Source: Trebonia sp963836195 (GTDB lineage Bacteria; Actinomycetota; Actinomycetes; Streptosporangiales; Streptosporangiaceae). From it: a DNA stretch of 64,000 nucleotides. The notes beneath the pieces were generated by a model. That model had not been told where the DNA came from. It saw only the letters and a program-made list of their open reading frames with translations, and searched no databases. This document shows positions 25,711 through 34,124 of the stretch, in pieces. Position numbers and translations under genes: made by a program. The stretch lies in the NCBI GenBank assembly GCA_963836195.1, contig CAWIIX010000015.1, positions 186,001 to 250,000 of the forward strand, read 5' to 3'. Numbering within the stretch: the stretch's first letter is position 1; each line of letters begins with the position of its first letter.

Positions 25711-27910
25711 CGTGGCGCCTCGGGTACTGCGGCCGGTGACGTCGACAGCCCGGCCAGGACCCGCCGACGATGCCAGGCCTGGCTGCCCCAGGCCGGGGCG
25801 AGCGCGCGGACCTTGGTCAGCCACAGGCTCAGGTCGTGCTCTGCGGTGTAGCCGATCGCGCCGTGTACCTGCAGGGCGGCGCGGGCCGCCTGCGTGGCGG
25901 CGTCGGCGCAGGCGACCTTGGCGGCGGAGACGGCGCCCGGCGCGGTCGCGGCGTCGCCGTCGATCGCGGCGGCGGCCGCGTCGAGCAGCGGGCGGGCGAA
26001 CTCGAGCGCGATCGCGACGTCGGCGAGCTTGTGCTTGACGGCCTGGAATGTTCCGACCGGCTGGCCGAACTGGACGCGGACGCTGGCGTGGCGCACGCTC
26101 ACCTCGAGCAGGGCCCGGCCGGCCCCGAGCAGCTGCGCGGAGCAGGCAAGCGCGCCGAGGTCGAAGGCACCAGCCACCGCCGCGGCCGCGTTGCGGGCCA
26201 GCACGTCGTGTCCGGTTACGACCGACAGCGAGCGGGACGGATCGACGGATCGGTGCCGGGGGCCGGCCCGGCCCACCGCGACCGCGTCCGGTTCCGCCAG
26301 CAGCACCAGGCCGGCCGCCTCGGCGTCGGCCGCGAACGGCAGCCTGTGGCGGCATGGCCAACGTCGCGATGAGGTCGCCGGTCGCGAGTCCGGCCAGCCA
26401 TTCGCCGCTGCGGTCGGCCGAGTCGAGGGCGGCGAGCAGCGCCGGAACGGCTGCGAGCGACTCCGCCACCGGTCCCGGCACCGCGTGATGACCGAGCTCC
26501 TCGCACGCGGTCGCGAGGTCGGCCGCGCTGGTGCCGAGGCCGCCCCACTTCTCCGGTACGGCCAGCGCGGTGGCGCCAAGGTCGGCCAGCCGCCCCCAGA
26601 GGGCGAGCCCGGGAGACAGGTCGCCGGCCGCCCACGCGCGGGCGGCGGCGGGCGCGTCCGCCGCTCCCAGGAGGTCGTGCAGCGTCGCCGACCAGGGGGA
26701 CGCGGGAGGACGATCAAGCGACGGGGAAGGACGGTACAGGGACGAGGACGCCCTCGGCAGGCGCAGCACCCGCTCGGCGATGACGGTGCGCTGGATCTCG
26801 TTGGTGCCGGCGTAGATCGGCCCGGCCAGCGCGAACAGGCAGCCCTCGAGCCAGCGTTCGCCTCGGATCTCGGCCCGCGGGCCGAGCAGGTCGAGCGCGG
26901 TCTCGTGGAGCGCGACGTCGAGCTCAGACCAGAACACCTTGCCCATGCTCGCCTCCGCCCCGAGCGTCCCGCCCTCGGCCAGCCGCACAGCGGTCGCGTC
27001 GGTGTGCAGCTGATACGCGCGGGCGCCGATCCACGCGTCCGCGACCCGGTGGGCGGTGGCGGTGTCGGCCGGGTCGCCGGCCTGCCGCCAGAGCCCGACC
27101 AGCCGGCCGGCCGCCGCGACGAACCGTCCCGGGCTGCGCAGCGAGAGACCGCGTTCGTGGCCGGCCGTGCTCATCGCGATCCGCCAGCCGTCGCCCGGCG
27201 CGCCGACGACGTTCGCGTCGGGCACGAACACGTCGTCGAGGTGGATCTCGGCGAACCCGGTCTCGCCGCCGAGCTGGCGGATCGGGCGGACCGTCACCCC
27301 GGGATCGCGCAGGCCGAACAGCAGGTACGTCAGGCCCCGATGCCGGTCGCCGCCGCCGCCACCGCCGTCAGAATCGGTGCCCGCATCGCCGTCAGCGCCG
27401 GTACGGAACAGCCCGAACGCCCGGTCGGCGAAGGCCGCGCGCGAGCTCCACGTCTTCGTTCCCGACAGCAGCCAGCCGCCGTCGGTCCGGACCGCGCGGG
27501 ACCGGATGGCGGCCAGGTCGCTGCCCGCCTCGGGCTCGGACCAGGCCTGCGCCCAGATCTCGTCCGCCCGCGCCATCGGCGGCAGCAGCCGGTCACGCTG
27601 CTCCTGGGTGCCGTGCGCGAACAGCGTCGGCGCGAGGAGGAAGAGCCCGTTCTGCCCGACCCGGACCGGCCCGCCCGCGGCGTAGTACGCCTCCTCGAAC
27701 GCCAGCCACTCGAGCAGCGACGCGTCCCGCCCGCCGTACTCGGCCGGCCAGGACACCACCGACAGCCGGGCCGCCGCCAGCGCGCGCTCCCACTCCGCGG
27801 TGCCACTCGAACCCCTCGGCGGTGTCCACCGACGGCAGCGACCCGGGCGGCACGTGCGCGGCCAGCCAGTCGCGCGCCTGCGCGATGAAGGCGCCGGTGT
27901 CCGGCGTCAC
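25701..27910 (-). CDS. Acyl-CoA dehydrogenase FadE31-FadE32-like tandem, apparent frameshifts
   Basis: The first half resembles mycobacterial FadE31 (VSWPAEYGGRDASLLEWLAF, WAQAWSEPEAGSDLAAIRS, VFWSELDVALHETALDL, GPIYAGTNEIQR). The second half resembles FadE32 (LADLGATALAVPEKWGGLG, VRVQFGQPVGTFQAVKHKL, LQVHGAIGYTAEHDLSLWL). They are joined in one frame by a proline/serine-rich linker (about 26710-26760) without stop or start codon. Two apparent frameshifts exist: near 27803, where one extra G follows CACCGC, and near 26345. GTG 27910 is the start, 13 bp after the enoyl-CoA hydratase stop. If real, this is a fusion of subunits that are separate in mycobacteria. Confidence 0.7.
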
Positions 27911-27923
27911 CGCGCCGCCTGCT

Positions 27924-28763
27924 TCACTGCGCGGCCTTCTTCTTCATGCCCCGGGCGTCCAGGCCGGCCAGCGAGTCGCCGCCCACCTCGGCGTTGTGCG
28001 CGTGCGCGACGTGGTGCAGGCCGAAGACCGAGTCCATTCCCGGCCGCAGGCCCATCTGGTCCTCGCACTGGTTCACCGCGCGCTTGGCCAGGGCGAGGCC
28101 GAACGGGGGCATCGCCGCCACCTCTTCCGCCAGCGCGAACGTCGCCGGCTCGAGCTCGGCCCGCGGCACCACCCGGTTCACCATGCCGACCTGGTAGGCG
28201 CGCTCGGCCGTGAACCGGCCGCCGGTGAACAGCACCTCCTTGGCGAACCGGGGCCCGAGCACCCAGGGATGCGCGAAGTACTCGACGCCCGGTATCCCCA
28301 TCCGCACCACCGGGTCGGCGAAGAACGCGTCCTCGGCCGCCACGATCAGGTCGCAGACCCAGGCGAGCATCAGGCCGCCCGCGATGCAGGCGCCCTGCAC
28401 CATCGCGATCGCGGGCTTCGGTATCTCCCGCCAGCGGCGGCACATGCCCAGGTAGACCTCCATCTCGCGGGCGTACCTGGCGTCCGCCCCGGCCTTGCCG
28501 ACGTGATCCCACCACAGCACCGCCGGCGCGGTGAAGGAGGTGTCGGCATCCCGCTCCGGGGTGCCGATGTCGTGCCCGGCGCTGAAGTGGTCGCCCGCGC
28601 CGGCCAGCACGATCACCGCGACCGTGTCGTCGTTCACCGCCCGGTCGAAGGCGGCGTCGAGCGCGTAGGTCATGGCCGAGTTCTGCGCGTTCCGGTACCG
28701 GGGGCGGTTGAGGGTGATCAGGGCGACCGCGCCCCGAGTGGAGTAGAGGACCTCGTCGGCCAT
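27924..28763 (-). CDS. Enoyl-CoA hydratase/isomerase family protein
   Basis: A 279-residue crotonase-fold enzyme, presumably acting in sterol catabolism. Visible elements are VALITLNRPRYRNAQNSAM, the oxyanion-hole region GDHFSAGHDIG and QGACIAGGLMLAWVCDLIVA. It does not resemble EchA20, the ring hydrolase of the KstR2 regulon, so the exact step is unassigned. ATG 28763 overlaps the TGA of fadD3 by one base (TGATG), and fadE31-like follows 13 bp downstream: one operon. This hydratase between fadD3 and fadE31 is absent in M. tuberculosis as I recall it. Confidence 0.8.
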   Translation of the reverse strand: MADEVLYSTRGAVALITLNRPRYRNAQNSAMTYALDAAFDRAVNDDTVAVIVLAGAGDHFSAGHDIGTPERDADTSFTAPAVLWWDHVGKAGADARYAREMEVYLGMCRRWREIPKPAIAMVQGACIAGGLMLAWVCDLIVAAEDAFFADPVVRMGIPGVEYFAHPWVLGPRFAKEVLFTGGRFTAERAYQVGMVNRVVPRAELEPATFALAEEVAAMPPFGLALAKRAVNQCEDQMGLRPGMDSVFGLHHVAHAHNAEVGGDSLAGLDARGMKKKAAQ

Positions 28764-30308
28764 CAGGGCTCATTTCTTAGCAGTCGCTTGAGTACCTTGC
28801 CGGACGGGTTGCGCGGCAGCGCGTCGCGGATCATCACCTGCCGGGGCACCTTGTAGTTGGCGAGTCGCGAGCGGCAAAAATCGACCACCGCTTCCGGGGA
28901 GACGACACCCCCGGCCCGCAACACGACGTACGCCCGGCCCACCTCGCCCAGCCGCTGATCGGGCACCCCGACGACCGCCGACTCGGCCACGCCGTCGAGC
29001 CGGGCGAGCACCTGCTCGACCTCGGCCGGGTAGACGTTGAAGCCGCCGCAGATGTACATGTCCTTCAGCCGGTCGGTGATCGTCAGGTACCCGGCCGCGT
29101 CGAGCGTGCCCACGTCGCCGGTGTGCAGCCAGCCGTCGGGGTCGATCGCCTCCGCCGTGGCGACCGGGTCGTCGAGGTAACCGAGCATCATGTTCGGACC
29201 GCGGAGCAGGACCTCGCCCGCCGCGTCGACGCGTACCTCGAACCCGGCCGCCGCCCGCCCGCAGGTGCGGGCCACGGTCTGCGGGGCGTCACCCGGCCGG
29301 CACATGGTCGCCACCACCGCCTCGGTCAGCCCGTAGGCGGTGAGCACGACCCGGAAGCTGAGCTCGCGGGACATCCGCTCGACCAGCGCCGTCGGCACGT
29401 TCGCCGCCCCGGTGACCGCCAGCCGCAGGCTCGACAGGTCGAAACGGTCCCGGTCGGGATGGTCGAGGATGGTCTGGTAGATCGTCGGCGCGCCCGGCAG
29501 CACGGTGATCCGCTCGGTCTCGATCACCCGCATCGCCGCGGCGCCGTCGAAGACCGGCAGCGGCACCATGACCGCCCCGCTGACCAGGCAGGCGAGGATG
29601 CCCGCCTTCAGTCCGAAGCTGTGGAAGAACGGGTTCACCACCAGGTAGCGGTCGCCCTCGGTCAGCCCGGCGTGCTCGGCCCACGCCCGGGCGACCGCCA
29701 GCGCGCTGCGGTGGCTGCTCATCGCGCCCTTGCTGCGCCCGGTGGTGCCGGAGGTGAACAGGATGTCGCTGACGTCCTCGGCCGCCGACCGCGGCCGCGC
29801 GAGCGGCGGCGTACGGACGGAGAGTCGCCAGCTTCCGTTCGACAAAACCCTTCCAGTCAGCGCCGGTCGACCGCGCACCACCAGCGCGAGGCCGGCCAGG
29901 CTGCCAGCGGGGTCGCGTCTCGCGGCGGCGGCGCGCAGCGCTGCCAGCCGATCGACGCCGAGAAAATCGTTGTCGACGAACAGGGCGCGCGCGCCGCTGC
30001 GGCTGATCACGTCGAGCGCCTCGGCCCCGGTGAACCGGGTGCTGACCGGGACCAGGGTGGCGCCCGCGGTCAGCGAGCCGAGGGCGGCGAGCACCCAGGC
30101 GGCCGTGTTGGGGGCACCAGATCGCCACCCGGTCGCCGGGGGCGATGCCGTCGGCGATGAGCGCGCGGGCGACCTCGCGGACCCGCTCGTGCAGCTCCCG
30201 GTAGCCGAGCCGCGCGCCACCGGGCTCGGTCAGGGCCTCCGCGTCGCCGAACTCCCGCGCCGCGCTCGCGACCGCGGCCGGGATCGTCGTCGGGATCGTC
30301 CGCTCCAC
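28763..30308 (-). CDS. fadD3: FadD3-like acyl-CoA synthetase (HIP-CoA ligase), apparent frameshift
   Basis: ATP-dependent CoA ligase expected to activate methylhexahydroindanone propionate, the sterol C/D-ring intermediate. The AMP-binding signature ILFTSGTTGRSKGAMSSH, PFFHSFGLKAGIL, LTAYGLTEAVVATMCRPGD, GWLHTGDVG and the C-terminal lysine motif PSGKVLKRLL are all present. The frame breaks at 30110-30114, a run of five G/C where four would give IWCPNTAAW, so a homopolymer error is likely. GTG 30308 starts VERTIPTTIPAAVASAA. It is divergent from fadE30 across a KstR2-like palindrome, as in mycobacteria. Confidence 0.85.
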
Positions 30309-30317
30309 TACCCGACA

Positions 30318-30339
30318 CTACCAAGCAAGTGCTTGGTAG
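30318..30339. promoter_or_regulatory. KstR2-like operator between fadD3 and fadE30
   Basis: Perfect 10-bp arms CTACCAAGCA and TGCTTGGTAG around AG. Bases 30324-30337 fit the published KstR2 consensus AnCAAGnnCTTGnT. The site lies 9 bp upstream of the fadD3 start and 10 bp upstream of fadE30, consistent with joint repression. Confidence 0.75.
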
Positions 30340-30349
30340 GGTAGCTGGC

Positions 30350-31520
30350 ATGCAGTTCGGCACCGAGGACGACGAATTCCGCCGCCGGGTCGCCGACTGG
30401 CTCGCCGCGAACGTGCCCGCCGGGCTGCGCGGGCGCCGGCGGGCCCGGACGCGAGCACGAGGCGTTCGCCGAGCGGCTGGCCTGGAACCGGCGGCTGGCC
30501 GCGGCCGGCTGGACCTGCCTCGGCTGGCCGGCCGCGCACGGCGGGCGCGACGCCACCCTCCGCCAGCAGATGATCTTCTACGAGGAGTACGCGCGCAGCC
30601 GGGCGCCCGCCCGGGTCGCGGTCGTGGGCGAGGAGCTGCTCGGGCCGACCCTGATCGCGTTCGGCACGCCGGAGCAGCAGCGGCGGTTCCTGCCGCCGAT
30701 CGCGGCGGTCGAGGAGCTGTGGTGCCAGGGCTACTCGGAGCCGGGCGCCGGCTCCGACCTGGCGGCGGTGGCCACCACCGCGGTGCCGGACGGCGACGAG
30801 TGGGTGATCACCGGCCAGAAGGTGTGGACGTCGCTCGCGCACGTGGCCGACTGGTGCTTCGTCCTGGCGCGGACCGAGCCCGGCTCGCGCCGTTCCGCAG
30901 GGCCTGTCCTACCTGCTCGTGCCGATGCGGCAGCCGGGGGTCACGGTCCGGCCGATCCGGCAGCTGACCGGGACGTCGGAGTTCAACGAGGTGTTCTTCG
31001 ACGGCGCGCGGACGGCGCTCGGCCACGTGGTCGGCGCGCCCGGCGACGGCTGGCGGATCGCGAAGGCGACGCTGGAGTTCGAGCGCGGGGCGGGCATGCT
31101 CGGGCAGCAGGTCGGGTTCCGGCGCGAGCTCGACGAGCTCATCAAGCTCGCGCGGCAGACCGAGGCCGGAGCGGATCCGCTGTTGCGCGACCGGCTCGCC
31201 CGGGCCTGGATCGGTCTCGAGGTCATCCGGGCGTACGCGCTCGACACTCTGGCGCGAGCCGGCCCGGCGACCGGGGCCGAGGCCTCGGTGCTGAAGGTGC
31301 TGTGGTCGCGGTGGCATCAGGCGCTCGGGGAGCTGGCGATGGACGTGCGCGGCGCCGGCTCGATGGTCGCCGCGCGCCGACGACGCCGGCGACCTGGACG
31401 AGTGGCAGCGGCTGTTCCTGTTCGGCCGGGCGGAGACCATCTACGGCGGGTCCGACGAGATCCAGCGGAACATCATCGCCGACCCGCGCGCTCGGGCTGC
31501 CCGGCAGGCACGCGGCATGA
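30350..31520 (+). CDS. fadE30: FadE30-like acyl-CoA dehydrogenase, apparent frameshifts
   Basis: Matches mycobacterial FadE30, which dehydrogenates 5-hydroxy-HIP-CoA-type intermediates. Segments in order are EDDEFRRRVADWLAANVPAG, AERLAWNRRLAAAGWTCLGW, ELWCQGYSEPGAGSDLA, VWTSLAHVADWCFVLARTE, QLTGTSEFNEVFFDGAR and LFLFGRAETIYGGSDEIQR, ending ALGLPGRHAA. These lie in alternating frames; breaks near 30440, 30893, 31372 and 31490 each look like one base gained or lost at a G/C run. ATG 30350 lies just past the KstR2-like site. Its TGA overlaps the ipdF start (ATGA). Confidence 0.8.
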
Positions 31521-32293
31521 AGCCGCGCCGCCGCCGGGCATCAGCCTGCTCGACGGCAAGGTCGTCGTGATCACCGCCGCGGCCGGCACCGGCATCGGCT
31601 CCGCCGCCGCCCGCCGCTGCCTCGAGGAGGGCGCCGCGGTGCTGATCAGCGACCAGCACGCAAGGCGGCTGGGCGAGACCCGCGACGAGCTCGCGGCCGC
31701 GCACGGCGACCGGGTCCGGTCGCTGCCGTGCGACGTCACCGACGAGGGCGCGGTCGAGCGCGCTGATCGACGGCGCCGTGGCCGCCTTCGGGCGCATCGA
31801 CGTGCTGATCAACAACGCCGGCCTCGGCGGCACCAGCTCGATCCTCGACATGACCGACGAGCAGTGGCTGCGGGTGCTGGACGTGACGCTCAACGGCACC
31901 TTCCGGTGCACCCGAGCGGCGCTGCGGCAGATGGTCGCCCAGGGGCACGGGGGAGCGGTGGTGAACAACGCCTCGGTGCTCGGCTGGCGCGCGCAGCCCG
32001 GCCAGGCGCACTACGCGGCGGCCAAGGCCGGGGTGATGGCGCTGACCCGGTGCGCCGCGCTCGACGTGGCCGCGCACGGCATCCGGGTCAACGCGGTCGC
32101 GCCGAGCCTGGCCATGCACCCGTTCCTGGCCAAGGTGACGAGCGAGGAGGTGCTGGCCGAGCTGGTCGGCCGGGAGGCGTTCGGCCGCTCGGCCGAGCCG
32201 TGGGAGGTCGCCAACGTCATGGTCTTCCTGGCCAGCGACTACGCCTCCTACCTGACCGGCGAGGTCGTCTCGGTCAGCAGCCAGCATCCCTGA
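31517..32293 (+). CDS. ipdF: IpdF-like short-chain dehydrogenase, apparent frameshifts
   Basis: Matches the 5-hydroxy-HIP (ring-opening pathway) dehydrogenase of mycobacteria, including the distinctive SLLDGKVVVITAAAGTGIGS start, INNAGLGGTSS, VVNNASVLGWRAQPGQAHYA (catalytic Tyr-x3-Lys as YAAAK) and the C-terminus LTGEVVSVSSQHP. ATG 31517 overlaps the fadE30 stop. One base appears missing right after the start (near 31525) and one extra near 31757, so the frame shifts twice. Coupled with fadE30, exactly as in M. tuberculosis. Confidence 0.8.
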
Positions 32294-32325
32294 CGTCTCA
32301 GACGCCCCGATCAAAGGAGACCGTC

Positions 32326-33970
32326 ATGCGAAGAACGCCGCGCCGCTGGCGACTCGGGCTCGGCATCGCCGCGCTCGTTCTGGTCACGCCGCTCGTCACC
32401 GCCGCCGCCTCCACCTCGCCGTCGCCGGCCCGCGCCTCCGCCCCGAACGCCGCGCCGACCGTCAACTGGGCGCTAGCCGGGCCGGCGACCGCGACCACCG
32501 CGGAATGCGGCACCCGCGTCGAACGCGATCGACGGAGAAGCGGGAACGACTGGTGCACGCCCGGCTGGACCGGCACCCTGAGTCGACCCGGCCAGGTCCG
32601 GAGTGAGCGACCACGGGATCACGCTGGACTCGGCCAGCCCGTCCGCCTCCGCAGCACCGAGCTGGCCTGAGCACGGCCGGCGACTGGCACAGCCTGCCGG
32701 CGCTGCGCGACTTCGCCTTTACCCCGGCAGCCCAAGGAACCCCGCTGCCGACGCGGCACCAGCGCCCGCTACGCCGAGCTCACCGTCGACAGCGACACCG
32801 GCGCGGACGTCGCGTGGGCGAGTTCCAGGCCTACGGGCGCGACCCGGCCGCGTCGGGCATGGACCTGGGCGCCGACCTGTCCTTCACCCCGCAGGAATCG
32901 CCGCGGGCGCGACATTCACCGACCAGGGCCGCCCGGGCACGCCCGGTGACGATCATGCGCGAGGCGGGCGCGAACTACGTGCGGATGCGGCTGTGGGTGG
33001 ACCCGCCGCCCGGCTACAGCGACCTCGCCAGCGACCTCGCCCTCGCCCGGCAGGTCGAGCGCGTCCGGGATGAAGATCTACCTCGACATCATGTACTCCG
33101 ACTTCTGGGCCGACCCGCAGCAAGCAGAACATCCCGGCCGCGTGGGCAGGGCGAGGACCTCGAAAGCTCACCGCCACCGTCATGTCTTAACACCCGGCAG
33201 GTCATCTCCGCGTTCGCGCGGCAGGGCACGCCGGTCGACCTGGTGTCGCATCGGCAACGAGATCAGGAACGGGATCCTGTGGCCGACCGGGGAGATCAAC
33301 TGCACCGACTGCGGCGGCTGGGCGAGCCTCGCGCAGCTGCTCAAGGCGGGCGTCGCGGGCGCCGAGGCGGGCAACCCGGCCGGCCACAAGCTGCTCATCA
33401 TGATCCACTACGACCAAGGCGGGGAGCTTCGCGCTGAGCTCGGCCTTCTACTCCGAGCTCGAGTCCTACGACGTGCCGTTCGACGTGATCGGGCTGTCCT
33501 ACTACCCGGTGCTCGACGAGCCGTCGATCTCGGGCCTGCGCGCCAACGTGGACGGGCTGGCGGCCGAGTTCGGCAAGCCGATCGTGATCGCCGAGACCCA
33601 GTACCCGTGGACGCTCGCGAACGGGAACTCGCCGCTCGGGGACAGCACCGGGGACTTCGCCTGGGAGCAGAGCCAGATCGAGCCGGGCTACCCGGCCACC
33701 CCCGGCGGCCAGCTGTCGTTCGTCACCGACGAGCTGTCGATCCTGGCCACCGCTCCGGACGGGCTCGGGGCGGGGCTGTTCTACTGGGCGCCCGACTGGA
33801 TCCCGGGCGTGCCCTGGGAGCCGGGCACCGGGATCGGCTCGCCCAACGTCAACATGACCCTGTTCAACTTCGAGGGCCAGGCGCTGCCGTCGATCGGCAT
33901 CTTCGAGAACCCGGCCGGGGTCTGCGAGCGCGCCAACCCCGGCAGCTCTCCCTGCGTGGTCGGCGGCTGA
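32326..33970 (+). pseudogene. Secreted GH53 arabinogalactan endo-1,4-beta-galactanase, multiple frameshifts
   Basis: AAAGGAGACCGTC and ATG 32326 begin a signal peptide (RRWRLGLGIAALVLVTPLVTAAAS). An F5/8-type C-like domain follows (NWALAGPATAT, DWCTPGWTGTL). The GH53 barrel shows FTDQGRPGTP, YVRMRLWVDPPPGYSD, MKIYLDIMYSDFWADPQQ, the acid/base region IGNEIRNGILWPTGE, LLIMIHYDQGG, and the nucleophile region KPIVIAETQYPW. At least six frame changes occur between 32500 and 33440; the last 165 codons are clean. It would degrade pectic galactan outside the cell. Whether it is dead or mis-sequenced cannot be told here. Confidence 0.75.
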
Positions 33971-34090
33971 CATGTCACGACCACAAGCTCCAAATCAATC
34001 ATCTCGAACGGACCCGGCTGACTGTCTCCCCGTCACGACTCCTCAGCTCGTGGCGGGGCGTGGTCGGCCGGGCTCCGCCCGGAGCCTTAG

Positions 34091-34124
34091 CCGAAGATCT
34101 CGATCTATCCGAAGATCTCGATCT
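34091..34124. repeat. 18-bp-period duplication at a gene 3' end
   Basis: CCGAAGATCTCGATCT occurs at 34091-34106 and 34109-34124. The first (rightmost) copy encodes the C-terminal EIEIFG of the minus-strand hydrolase; the second, after its TAG, would again encode IEIFG followed by TAA. Confidence 0.85.

Noticed and set aside
25894..27888. A 664-codon plus-strand frame
   Set aside because: Antisense shadow of the acyl-CoA dehydrogenase gene with low-complexity Arg/Ala composition.
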